A stretch of 64,000 nucleotides of DNA, taken from NCBI RefSeq assembly GCF_910592395.1, contig NC_088314.1:4590001-4654000 (forward strand). Reading direction: 5' to 3'. The position numbers and the translations under genes were made by a program. Position 1 is the stretch's first letter. Each line of letters starts with the position of its first letter. The stretch is from Lineus longissimus. Taxonomy: Eukaryota > Nemertea > Pilidiophora > Heteronemertea > Lineidae. Under the pieces are notes generated by a model. That model saw only the letters and a program-made list of their open reading frames with translations. It made no database searches and was not told the origin of the DNA. Below, in pieces: positions 1-11,900 of the stretch.

Positions 1-899
1 CATTTCTAATTGTCTGCAGACCGGTGAACCTGCCACTGCCAGCAATGAGAAGATAAGGGATTCTTCCGCTAACACAATAACGATATAACTATTTTTAGAG
101 TTATCGCATCAAATCATGTATTTCAGGTTTAGAAAACATATGCTATTTCACCGCCAACATTATTTTTGGCTCCCCATAGGTAGGGTGTAGGACACCCTAC
201 CATAAAATTTAAGGATACATCACATATCATACAGGTTTTTGATTGACCTGATTTTTAAGGTCACAGAGGTCAAATGGCGTAAATTGGCCGTTTGAGTGTA
301 ACTATGGCACGTTTCTTAACCGCAAAAGCTATGAACTTGAAATTTGTTACAAATGACTCCCTACGTCGTATAATCGCTTACACCGAATATGGTCGGATCT
401 GATTCTCGACTTGGCAACCAGGGGACCAAAACTAAAAAAGGTAAAAGGTGCAATATCTCGCTTATTAGTGATTTGTTTTCGATGATATTTTTATGGCAGG
501 TTCTCCTAGTAAGGATACATCACATATCCTATGGGTGTTTGATCTGACCTAGTTTTCAAGGTCACAGAATTGGCTGTTTGAGTGTACCGCTAAAGCTATG
601 AACTTGAAATTTGGTGCACATGACTCCCTATCACATGTTACCTCTGACACTAATTTTTGATCCGATCTGATTCTTGACTTGGCCACCAGGAGGCCGAAAC
701 AAAAAAGGTAACAAGTGCAATATCTCGCTTATTAGTGACTTGTTTTCGATGATTTTTTTGTGGTAGGTACTCCAAGCAACGATACATCACATGTCATACC
801 GACTTTGGTTTGACTTATACCATGTAGCATGTTTCTTAACCAGGATGAATTCCTAACAACCAAATATCTAGACAATGAGCACAATGGCCCCTGGCCATT
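1..899. repeat. Truncated copy of the ~300-bp-unit dispersed repeat
   Basis: This block is related to the better preserved copy at 54455-55580. Shared pieces are the GGCACGTTTCTTAAC segment (about 306), the half-site composite at 244-272 and again, shortened, at 545-564, the CCACCAGGAGGC core at 683-694, and the same terminal segment ending in GAGCACAATGGCC...GGCCATT (about 876-899). The right end is therefore a true element end. The left end is cut by the window edge, so the opening hairpin is not seen. No coding potential is visible. Confidence 0.75.
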
Positions 900-944
900 T
901 CATTTTCCAATTGTAATTACACCAAACAAAACCATAAAAAATGG

Positions 945-1180
945 TAGCGTTAGTGTTAGCGGAATGATCTCTTATCGTCTCTAATGTAATTTCAAGGCCT
1001 AACACGACCTTTGTTTAATGTGGCTGTGTCACTGCTGCTGCCATATGCGGTCCTTCAGTGCTTAGCGTTAGTGTTAGCGGAATGATCTCTTATCGTCTCT
1101 AATGTAATTTCAAGGCCTAACACGACCTTTGTTTAATGTGGCTGTGTCACTGCTGCTGCCATATGCGGTCCTTCAGTGCT
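945..1180. repeat. Perfect tandem duplication, 2 x 118 bp
   Basis: Copies at 945-1062 and 1063-1180 are identical by eye over all 118 bases, each starting TAGCGTTAGTGTTAGCGG and ending CCTTCAGTGCT. Complete identity in noncoding DNA points to a recent duplication or an assembly artefact. The first copy starts about 45 bp after the end of the dispersed repeat. Confidence 0.9.
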
Positions 1181-1399
1181 TGCTCCATAGACTGTGCAGG
1201 CCTTTCAATTGCATAGTTTTCATACCATTTGACGATGTAAGAGGCCACCACATGTCCACCTAAGTAGGTCTGAAAAAACTCAAAATGCGGGAAGGTAAAG
1301 TTTTCAAATCACTCTCCAGAAAGGGAACCACTTTGCTGGCCATAGAAATTTTTCTGGATTTACAATGAAAACTGTAGTTGAAAGTGATCTTTTGTCATC

Positions 1400-2330
1400 T
1401 TTTGTAGTAGCTGTCCGTCAGCAGGCCACGTTTCATAACTGCCTGGTCTATGAATCGGTCCATAAACTTCGCACTGGGCAAGATCTCCTTCCAGACCAAA
1501 TTTTGCTTCGATCTAATTCTTAGTTTGGCCACCAAGGGGCAAAATTTGAAAACACAAAAAGCGGTCTAACTCTTAAGAAATAGTCAGATTCTCAAGAAAT
1601 TTCTGTTGTGTGTGTAACTGAGGAAGAGACATAATGTATCAGAAGGGTTTTATATTTGATCTACTTTCAAGGTCACGGTGTCAAGGTTCGAAATTCCAAT
1701 GTTTCGTCCTTTGGTAGGGCACATTTTGTAACCACTTGGCCTTTGAACATACTGTGTGGAGACGCTATTTAGCCAGTTGAAGGGCACCTGTACAAAAGGC
1801 CTTTATTACGTGCAACAGGCCTATGTCAGCATGTGAAACAGATGCACCAAAACAGGCTAAATAGTGTCTACACAGTGTACAACAAAAGGCAAGCTCTCCT
1901 TCCAGACTGAATTTTGGTTCCATTGGCCACGGGGAGGGGGAATGTAAAAAACACAAAACCAGCTACTTCTCCTTGACAATGGTCAAATTCTCGCTTCTTT
2001 GTATCTGATGATGAAACATATTTTTCCAGTCAGGCTTTGATTTGATTGACCTCCTTGTCAAGGTCACCAAGGTCAAAGAACTCAGAGATGAACACTTTTG
2101 TCCATCAGCAGGGCGAGTTTTTTAACCACTGAGTGGGGCCTTTGAACCTGAAACTATGCACAATAGGAAAGATCTCCTTCCCAAGCAAATTTTTGGTCTA
2201 ATATGGTTCTTAGGCTTACATGTCTGGCATTCAAACTTGAGGAAACCCCTCTCTATTCGTGAAAATCATCACTTGGCCACTGATGGCAAACTTTGATTAC
2301 CTCTTCTTCTTGACATCACATATCAAATAA
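1400..2330. repeat. Diverged relative of the ~300-bp-unit repeat
   Basis: Several landmarks recur in the same order as in the 54455-55580 copy: GTCAGCAGGCCACGTTTCATAACTG near 1416, TTTGGCCACCAAGGGGCAAA near 1525, and TGACCT-N8-AGGTCA-CCA-AGGTCA at 2047-2075, followed by another CATCAGCAGGGCGAGTTT near 2104. Spacing is irregular and substitutions are many, so this is an older copy. No open reading frame of note lies in it. Confidence 0.6.
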
Positions 2331-2995
2331 TGACCCTTCACTGTAGGAACCCAGGTGAGCACATGGACCACTTCATGCTGTGTTTGAGATATTCATTTGT
2401 GAGGTTAAGGTTTGAATGGTAACAAAAAACAACAACTTTATTGACATATATATGATTACAGTCGCCTAAGGTATAGAATATTGCTCAAAAGTTCTTCTGT
2501 CACGCCCTACACTCCCGGGGCAGTCCATTACTTCAATTCATCCTAATTGGATCCCGGATCCCATCTCTTGGATCTACTGATGTGTTCTCAGTATAAGCAA
2601 CCAGATTTTCTGAGATTGGCTCATTTGATGACATTGTGGAAAGAAGAGCAGCTCATTGATGATGTAACATGGAACATTTGAATGCCCCCCTCCCCCCTCT
2701 TACCAACTGCAGTTAATTTTAGGGCAACTCACTGAGTAACCCGTGCATTGGGCTGAGATTGCAAACAATTCCCCAATCATCAAATCTAATCATAAGTTTT
2801 GCATTTGCGTACATTTTGCATTTAAAATATTTTTTTACCTCATGGTAACGAAATGGATAAAGTTGTTGCTTTATTATTTCTGTACTGATCTTAACCTCAC
2901 TATTGTGGAAACTAATGCATTCTAGTGCATCATATATTTTTCTGATGATGGTGTGTACCTACAAATATAATATTATGTTGTCTGTTTCTTTTCAG
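2331..2995. other. Intergenic DNA, no gene recognised
   Basis: AT-rich sequence. A TTTATT at 2437-2442 would be an AATAAA signal on the minus strand, followed in that direction by a T-rich run, so a minus-strand transcript could end here. No exon belonging to such a transcript is recognised. The stretch before 2995 is pyrimidine-rich and ends in CAG. Confidence 0.4.
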
Positions 2996-3123
2996 GAGAT
3001 GAGCCATCCCACAGAAGGGAGGAGGATGTTGCTAAGCCAGCACATCTCTACCATGCTCCCGTCGCCGTCAAGGAGTTTTGTCACCATAGGCCTTACCCTT
3101 TTATTGCAATATCTGATTGAAAG
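2996..3123 (+). other. Exon-like island, possible terminal exon of an upstream gene
   Basis: The segment is preceded by a good acceptor (TGTTTCTTTTCAG) and followed by a donor-like GTGATT. One frame reads about 41 residues, starting GDEPSHRREEDV and ending PYPFIAISD, before TGA at 3118-3120, with charged and aromatic residues in a protein-like mix. It could be the last coding exon of a plus-strand gene lying left of the window. I do not recognise the protein. A second frame is also open, and a stretch this short can be open by chance. Confidence 0.25.
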
Positions 3124-5039
3124 GTGATTTGATAAAAATCCTGATAATTTATTTTCTGATTGCGATAAGGCAATTATTTGCCTTCTTTCGGGCAATGACA
3201 AACTCTTGCCATGGCTCAAAATCGTATAATTTTAAAGAAGAGTTAAGAAAATGAAGGGAGGGTGTAATAAGGTAACCAGGGGGAACCAGGGCCTGTCACA
3301 AGCCCAGAAATTATTTTCAAGCAAGATTGATAAGGAAAATCAAATTGTGGAGGGGATGATCTGGCTAACAGGACAGCCAACTGGGTATTACTTGGCACCC
3401 AAACAAAACATTCACAATAGCCTAGGGTAAGGTACTTTGGGACCCTACCCGCTGCTTCAGATTTGTTTCAAGGAAAAAATATCTTTCTGCTTTAAAAATC
3501 ACCTAATTCATCAGATATTGTATTTGATTATGTCCATCACATGAGACATGGGGTTCACATGACAATCGCTTTGCTCTAACCCCAGGCAAAGCGAATGAAC
3601 ATGTGTGTCTTGATGGAACTGTAGGCCTTTTTACTGTTTCTTGATCTCTTCAGTACCACAGAATCCACTGGCATTTAAACACCACCTGGGCCCAGGCGCC
3701 AAAGATCCTTTGTATCATTGGCTGGCTCAGTTGCTCAGTGTCTTTCATACTTTCATACTAGAGACAACTGACCAACAACACAAATTTAGTGAATTTTTAT
3801 TTCCTCGTCACTTTTTAATCAATACCCGTGAACAAAAAAATCTCGGGATACAAAACATCTTTTCACCAATTTAACTGATAAGCTTTATAAATAAAACAAT
3901 TGTTTTAAAATAGTCAATATTAAGATATTAAACTATTAAAATAGAAATGTGTCAATAAAACTATTGTTTTATTGAAACTTATCAGAAAAAGACTGGTTCT
4001 TGATCCTACCTATAGCGGTCTCACAGGAAAGAATCTTAGCCTTTTTCTTTGTTTCGATTCAAGAAGACTTTCATTGCAAGAGCATAATTATCATGTTCTG
4101 CAGGTTATGAAAGATATCATTTTGCCCCATCAAGAACATTTTTATTGGACTTGGTACTGAATGATTTGAGAAAAGTGTAACGTCAACTTGTAAGACGTTT
4201 TATATTGTCATATACATGTATGTTTGTAATTATATTTGTAATGCATGTAAATCTTGTAAGTAAAATAAAAGAGATCTAAGACTCAACTTGAAAAAAAACC
4301 CTGGCAGACCAACATCCAGTCTTGCCAGTTCAAAGCTACCTCTTTTGTCATACAAATACATGTCACCTCTGCTCCTTTTGTCATGCTAATTGGCAGTTCC
4401 TGGCCATGAGAAATGTGGTTCTTTTGTTATTCAAATTGGACCCTAAACCTGTTTAGTCATGGATTAATGAGAGCAGTGACCTAACCTATTGTTCGCTGAA
4501 CATGGCTCTCCTGAAGTCATACACAATAGGTTTTAATACATGTACAATAGCTAAAAGTTGTATAGAATGTATAGGGACATAATAAATGTATGCAGAGGTT
4601 AAGTACCAGCTCATTGTTGGAATTATTGAGTCATCTCCTGTAAGATCTCTATTCAGCAGTGTCTTTTTTGGACATTTTAAAGGAGGAGAACATGTGTGAT
4701 AGTACAATTATCTCCATGTCTCGTCCTTTAATGGGCGTTGGAGTGGCACAGTGACTATGATCGATGTAATGTACATGTATGAAGTCATTATGGTCGGAAG
4801 CGCTGTGCCTGTCACCTGTGTGATGGAGTTTACGACTCACTCTAATTGCGTAGGTTTTCTCCCGTTGAAACGGTTTTCCTCCTACTTTTCGAGTTGCCAT
4901 GTGAGAATAATTCTTGGAATGTGCAACAATAAATAATTGTCAAAAGAAAATGATTTAAATTTGCTTTTCTCCTTTACTTGCCTGGTGGTGCTGCGACACT
5001 TCAACTAGTATTGTTTTAAATATGGTAATGCATTTAAAC
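3124..5039. other. Intergenic DNA with polyadenylation signals
   Basis: No coding exon is recognised. AATAAA motifs on the plus strand occur near 3889, 3955 and 4264 and could serve a transcript containing the exon-like island upstream. Apart from the palindrome at 3875-3985, the rest looks like ordinary AT-rich intergenic sequence. Confidence 0.4.
3875..3985. mobile_element. Short palindromic (MITE-like) element
   Basis: The left arm begins CTGATAAGCTTTATAAATAA and the right arm ends with the near-complement ...ATTGAAACTTATCAG. The AAAACAATTGTTTTA block on the left pairs with AAAACTATTGTTTTAT on the right. The imperfect palindrome covers nearly all of its ~110 bp, typical of a short foldback MITE. 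No target-site duplication is clear, so an AT-rich hairpin of other origin remains possible. Confidence 0.45.
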
Positions 5040-5330
5040 CAACAAACTGGTGACCCAATGATGGGATGTTCAGCGTGTGATACACTGAATGGGTTATCAC
5101 TAGTATGAATCCAAATCTATCAGATGACCACAGTCGTTGTATGTACATTGAATTCACATTGAATGGTTTACGATCATTAGTGTGAATCCATATTTCTCAG
5201 ATCACCTAAATTACTTTCACATTGAATGGTTTTTCACCAGTATGATTATGAATTCATATCACCAAGTGCAGATGGCCACAATCATTTGAGTTCACATTGA
5301 TTTGAATGGTTTATCTTGTCAAGATGCTAC
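5040..5330 (-). pseudogene. Decayed C2H2 zinc-finger array
   Basis: Read on the minus strand, the block holds repeated remnants of the linker between Kruppel-type fingers. One reads HTGEKPFNV exactly, followed by IHTNDRKPFNV and IHTSDNPFSV, with a further DKPFK at the start. Between two of them lies the finger core NDCGHL, matching the usual x-C-G-K pattern. Linker spacing is 63-75 bp instead of the canonical 84 bp, and stops and frameshifts interrupt every finger, so it cannot be translated. Seen directly: the repeated motifs. Inferred: that they derive from a zinc-finger gene or retrocopy. Confidence 0.6.
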
Positions 5331-5826
5331 AGGTCCTGAGAAGCAATAAACAATCAAAGATATTTGTGAAGGACTCCGATTTGAGGGACTATTTTTTACT
5401 TTACACCACCCATGCACTATGTACACAATGTGCAGGTGGTGCACGCTGTGGTCATCCCCATCTATTAATAGAGTTCAGCCCCAGTGATCCCCATCTATTA
5501 ATAGAGTTCAGCCACAGTGACGTATTTACGACAGATCCCAAAACGAGACCGTACCACAGAATTGGGAGACCAGGGATGATCAGCCAACAAGCGCTTGGAG
5601 GTGGGTTTTAAATTTCCCGGGCCACAGACCAATTTTGTCCTTCTTATCGTTGGCTATAAATCACCGAAACGCATTAGTTTCTAGGAACAAATTATAAATG
5701 GGAATTGTTATATGTCGATCTAGTGATTTGATGATGCAGTACGATTAATATTGGTTGATCCTTAGAGGCGTGTGTAATTTTGGTCCGCAGACTCACCCTT
5801 TCTCATCCACCCCCGAAAATGACAAC
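5331..5826 (+). promoter_or_regulatory. Likely PXK promoter and 5' UTR region
   Basis: This stretch lies directly upstream of the PXK start codon and is richer in CpG than its surroundings between about 5440 and 5720. It contains a tandem 2 x 33-bp repeat (about 5454-5520, unit containing CATCTATTAATAGAGTTCAG). An in-frame TAA at 5746-5748 closes the frame ahead of the PXK ATG, so the coding start is not further upstream in this exon. No clear TATA box was found, and the transcription start is not located. A CCGCAG at about 5776-5781 could be an acceptor for an upstream noncoding exon. Confidence 0.4.
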
Positions 5827-5928
5827 ATGGCTGTCTTTGAAAAACGGAAGTCCATCAAACTCTCACTTGATGACACTGTGCCGCTTCAGTGTATGATAGA
5901 ACTTGCTCAAAATGTCAAGGATCATACA
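5827..5928 (+). CDS. PXK: PXK coding exon 1
   Basis: Encodes residues 1-34, starting MAVFEKRKS and containing LDDTVPL, which aligns with the human N-terminus. The exon ends in phase 0 at donor GTTAGT. Confidence 0.93.
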
Positions 5929-8900
5929 GTTAGTTATACTCTTCAATCTAAATGTCACTTCGGTGGCCCCTAAATTTCTGATTGTGTATAAATTTATATG
6001 AAATCATTCTCATACTAAACTCACTAGACTAGCCTAACAGTAACTCAGCTCAGGTGGAATACTGACTCCGTGACTGACACTAGGCCTTCTCGTCTACTGC
6101 CTACACTGTTACTGTATGTCTGATCTTCATGTGTCATGGTTGAAGACGTGTGATGATTAAAACTTTTAAGTAAGCCTGTCTCCATCGTTTGTGGTTGAGT
6201 ATTATTATCTTGTCTGTGAGCAGACTATTGTCATTTGTAAGAAACCACAGCAGTCCGTCATGGTAGTTGAGCTAAATCAAATGTAAGGGAAAATATTTGT
6301 GGTGTGATGGGAAAGGATTTTACTCTAATGTGTTTCTTCTCCAGGAATATGTTATACGAGTACAGCGTGGACCCCTTTCAGAAAACAACTGGACAGTTAC
6401 AAAACGCTATAGTGACTTTGTGGCCTTGGATGCCATCTTGAGAGTATCAGGAATAGACCTGCCGCTGCCTCCAAAGAAAGTCTTTGGAAATATGGAGAGA
6501 GAGTTCATAGCAGAAAGAAAAACAGGATTACAGGTACGAAGAGTTAAAATAATTACAATATGATCTTGTGAATATATGTACTTGATGCAATAGCAAAAAA
6601 ATTGCCTCTTTGAGTTAAAAAATCAATTGGATCATCCAGGCTGCGTGTCATTTTTGCTCCCCTCATTCATCTCTAAGCACAGGACTTCTTGCGGCTTCAA
6701 AGACTTGGTTGGTCAAAATACATTTTTGATGGCGCTCTCTGTTTATTGACAACCTCTTTCTCTCCGCAGGTCTATCTCAATACCCTCGTTTCAAATCCAT
6801 TTCTTGCACCCACCGTTGAGGTAAAGAAGTTTCTGGACCCTCGCAATTATTCAGTCAACTTACAAGGTAAGACCAGATCAAAAAAAAATTAAAGATTCAC
6901 ATCTGATGTGAGGGGACATCGCAGTGATTATGATCTTGTCATGATGAATTGTGTGGGCACCTAAAGTCGTGTTTCCCTCAGTTTGTCAGTTTGTTGTTAA
7001 ATGTCTTTATTTCATTGTTTCAGAGGTGGCTTTGCAGCATGTTTCCATGTATTTCCGATCAGAACAAGGATGGGAAGTGGTAGAGCCTTTACCAGACTTT
7101 GGTAAGCACGTTTGTTATCATGTAAAAGGTCAAATCAATTGCCAACAGTCTTTAACATTTATCACTGATTGTGTTGACCGAGGTTGTAAAACCTGATGTC
7201 ACCTCAAAATTCCACAATCATTGGCCCATATCTAACAAGTGTATGATTGATATGAATTTAATTATCTTCATAACATTTCCATGATGAAAACTGAAATTTG
7301 ACCCTACATGTAGTAATTGACCTTGAACACCATAACACAAGCATCCGCGCAGTGGTCAGTTTTAAGGCATTTGGTGAAGATGCCACTTTGGCACCATGCA
7401 AGTGCAGTTAGTTGTCCTTCTTCACAAACCAGTAGCTCTCCAGTGGTTTTAGGGGGAAAGACTGATGAAGAGAGAGATTGATCACTCCTCAATTAAATAA
7501 TTCTCTTCTTTAGGGTGGAGAGTGCGTAAACAATACTTCATGGTGCGACCACCTGGACAGCCTAAATCTCTAGAGGTGATGCATTGGGTAAGATATCTGT
7601 TCGGGTTGTGTTCAGAGCTCGACATTACAAAGGGTATTTTTAAGTTACCATTTTGATTTTGCACTTAAGTTTTGATAGAGCACATTCATTTCAAAAACAG
7701 GCTTGCATGATGACACATGAAACCAGAAGGATTTTTCTTAAACTCACAAATATCTCTTCCATTTCAGACTGGGTTCGGTCCTGATCAATACATTCCAGTA
7801 AAAGAACTTGCTGCCATCATGAAGATACTGCCAACATTACAAGTGAGTTTTAAAATTCCTTCAAGATGGATGCTTTGCCTTCAATTTAATAGGAAAATTC
7901 TGTAAAGACATCAAAGGTCAATCAGTGGTGGGAGGACATGTCAGTTGAAGAATGTTCTATTCTCAGGGTCTTGCAGTCTTTAATATTGCAGATTGTTCTG
8001 TCACAGCGAAATCATCTTCTATGGGGAACTCTAACCCCAGTTAAGTGATGAAAAGATTATAAATGCGAAGTGAATATTTTTTGTTCCACATCATACAGAC
8101 TTTGTGCATGTCTTTTACAAATGAACTGATTGTCAACAAATTCAGTCTTCAAAGATTTGACATATCCATTTTCAGCATCCCTACATTTGTCCAATATCAC
8201 ATGCTGCTGCCACTGAAAATGGAGGAATGACAATCCGACCATTCAGAGAAAAAGGAACTTTAAAAGATCATATCTATAAGGTAGGAGAGGGATTGTCTCT
8301 AGTATCCTACAGAAGGTCTGAAATAGTCATAGAAATTTGGAAAATGTCTGAAAATCATATAAAAGGTCATGATGATTTCCAAGAGAGAGTGGCCTGCCAA
8401 AGAGCACAAGATAACAATGTTGACATTACCTGTACCATGCTGCTCCTCTCTCCTCAGTAATATTGTCACTTCTTTTGCAGGCCAAACCAAAAATGCCATA
8501 TCTGAGGAAGTATGGGAAACAAAAAGCTAATAATACTCCACAGTTGTTAGAGATCAAAACATATGGAAGACACATCCTGGAGGCTGTTAAGTTCTTACAA
8601 GAAAAAGGTGTGCCATATGGTAGGTGTTGGGGTAATGATTACTTTTCATGCTTCCAGGACATTGGGGACTGTGTCGAGTGTATTTATACATTGTAGTAGC
8701 GAGGCTGGAGCCCATGTGTTTTTTAGGCTAAATTTATTTTCAAGCTGAATTTAATCCTTCAGTTTGATCAGTTCAATGTTGCAGAATTGCTGATTTTCCA
8801 ATTTGAGTTCAACTGGAGTAGATGATCTTTGAGCTGTTCCATGCTCTCTAACTTTCTGCTGCTGATTATCCTATTTCTCAAGTTCCTTTCTGACGAAAAG

Positions 8901-11900
8901 AAACCTTGCTCAAACTCGAGGCACTTTCACATAAAACATACTGAGATTTCAAAGGGCAGCTATAAACTCCCATTGAAACCCAAGCAGTTATGGGCCTATA
9001 ACCTCTCGATCATGAGGTGGATGCCCTTCTTCCATAGTTAATTCATCTCTTTGTCCTACTTTCAGGTCATCTTCATTCAGGCAATGTGATAATTGAAAAT
9101 GGTCATTGTTTATTGTTAGACGTTGAAAACTCATTACTTGGTCTCCCTCCAATTCACAGACATCATATTGCAAACTTCAAGAAGATCCAGGTTAGTATTG
9201 TCGGTTGCCAATCTAAATCCTTATCAGTGTTGATGAAATGTTGAGATTTATGCTACTGAGGTTGTGCAGATGACTTCATCACAAAAAAACACACCATAAA
9301 ATGTATGACACTGACCCACGTGGTGCACGATGCAACAATACCGAAGTGAATTGTTTTATCATCAACAAGGACATCACTTTAAAGCCTCTATAGCCTCTCT
9401 GAGTGACTGAGTGCAATTGACTTTGACCAAAAGGATGTAGGATCAAATCCTACAGAGATTTTGGGAGTATTCGTTTTAGCAAGTACGTGTAGTTTCTGCT
9501 TTTAACATTTCAAGGCTTTTATCTGAATTAAAATTTGGATTTAGTTATATTCCTAATATATTCTTCTCGTTCAATTTTTCCAGACATTTGAGAGTATTGA
9601 TGTGTTCAACTTTGGTCACCTGCTGTATGAGATGGCTTTTGGTGAACCATTGACAACTGCTACGTTAGATTTCCTTCCTCCCACATGCCCTCCACAGCTA
9701 AGTAAGTTATAGTTGTCTTCTAGCTTGGCTCTTGGTGGTTGGTCAGATTGCATCCGTGGCGAGTGACCCTTGCATCTATACCCAGTGACTCGGACTTCAG
9801 TAGATTTTTGTGATCACTAGTTAAATTCAATGGTCTGGTGGAGGAGACCATCATAAGCTGATGATAACTTGGATGGGGTATTCAGCTTGCCTTTGCCATA
9901 GACAGGTGCAGTCTCTGTTTTAATGTTTCCTCAAAGGTTGAGGCAGTCCAAGTAAGGACCTTGTCTATCAAATTCACAATGTTTGGATTGTTAGTCTGAC
10001 ACCCTAACAACAAGAACATCTTTTAGAATTGCTGTACCATCACATGGGGTGACTTTGAACGGTGGGGTAACTTTGAACACCCCACGCCCCACATCCCTCC
10101 CCAAGAAAGATTTGTTGTGATGAAAAACATCTGTAGTCGAGTGTTCAAAGTTACCTCACTGTTACCCCAAGTTGAACTTGGTTATGGCCGAGCAGTTCCA
10201 GCTGTTATGGTTGTTTCATTTCTCTGATGGTATTTTGCAGAAGACGTCCTGGAATCAATACTTACACCTGACTCATGTAAGAACGGCTTGCCGGTGATAA
10301 CAGACCTTTTAGCAAATCCGTAAGTGTTGCAAGCTGCTGTTAATTCTCAACATTTTCATTAAGATTTCCGTCTGTGGCTGGTGGTACCAGGCCCTCCTTT
10401 AGCAACAGGGTTAATCTACATAATGTTTTATAAATCATTCAGATAGCTCTTGCAACTGCTTTGGCTGTTCTACTTGTGCACTGATTTGGAGGTGTGATGA
10501 AATTGGTCCAATTGGATTATGAGTAAAAAAGATCTTATAAAAACTAAAAAGTCAAGAAGTATCCTGTATTTTCATTTCAGTTTATTCAGTGATGTGTACC
10601 TGTCTCCCTCAGAGAAGCCAGTGCTTAAAATTCCGAGTAAATTGAAAGAGGTTCTGAGATCATCCAAAGAGGAGACAGAGAAGAGACTTCGTGAAGATCA
10701 GAAACTGGTGAGAATTATCTTTAGCAAGCTAGACCGTGGCTCAGACCACTGAATATATCTTAGCTTGCCACTCCAATAAATGACACCCTCCAACTGCATT
10801 TTTGGTCAATGGAAAAACATGTTGGCAAGAACAATATGGGGCAGAGGGATGTAGAAACACCAGCGCATTTCCGATTGGACTGTAAAAGGACGAATCAGAC
10901 GAGGTCCAATCATAGCAGTCATCAATGCTGCTAAATGGTGCAGCGTTGTGACTAATGTTTGAAAGTAAGATCAGCGCCTGGCACCTCGGGTACAACTTCA
11001 GGTCTGTGGATGCCTTCATGTGACAGAGAGGGCAAATCTCAACCAAATACGTTTACTTCTGCCAGTTCGGTGGCGCCCCCACGACTGCAGGTTGTGGGTC
11101 TGAGATATTGATTGTCATCTTGCTTCTGTTTCCATCTTCAGATCAGTCAAGTCAAGCGGCGATCAAAAGCTCAAGCATATCACGCAGAAGAGGAGAAGAA
11201 AAATAGAAAGAAAAAGCGCTCATCTAAGGTATCCTGTTTATTACCCAAAAACACTTGAAGACTTGATGGTTCAGTATCCAGTAATGCTGCATTATACTAT
11301 TAGCCGGCAAATTTTTATGCCTGTTTATTACAGAGCTATTAAGGAAAATTTCTGAAAAAATAAAATTTTCCAATTTATATTTTTGCAGTTTGCGAAATTT
11401 CATTAACATAATTTCGTTTTGTAACTTCATAAAACCTGCAATATGTGGATTATTTCATCTTCAGAAATTTCACAGCACTATCAGTGAAACGGATGGCAGC
11501 AGTACAACAACAACCCCTCCAACGTCGCCAACGCCATCTACACCTACGTCGCCAATGTCCCCGACATCGCCAGGTGAGTCAAGGACTGCAAAAATATTTG
11601 TCGTTTTGAATTATTCTATCTCCATCTTAAAAGAAAGGACATGATACAGTGTCAGGTTTTCTGGACTACCTGACACCCTTGAACCGTTTAGCGTCATTTG
11701 ACTTGACTCGGAGTAGCGCCCTTGGTGTTAGCAAATCCATCGCCTTATGCTTACTTGTTGTGTCTACAAGCAGCTGTCATGTTGAGAATGGACCATCAGC
11801 AGATCCTTTCTCTTCTATTTGTTTGTCACCGTGTGCACGAGTGAATCAGTACTGTTGCACTCCGTGAAGTGTCCAGTACACTTTGCAGGCTTATTCATTC

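Noticed and set aside
2992-3219. Minus-strand frame containing LPERRQIIALSQ, resembling a transposase helix-turn-helix start
   Set aside because: The resemblance covers only a dozen residues and nothing transposase-like follows.
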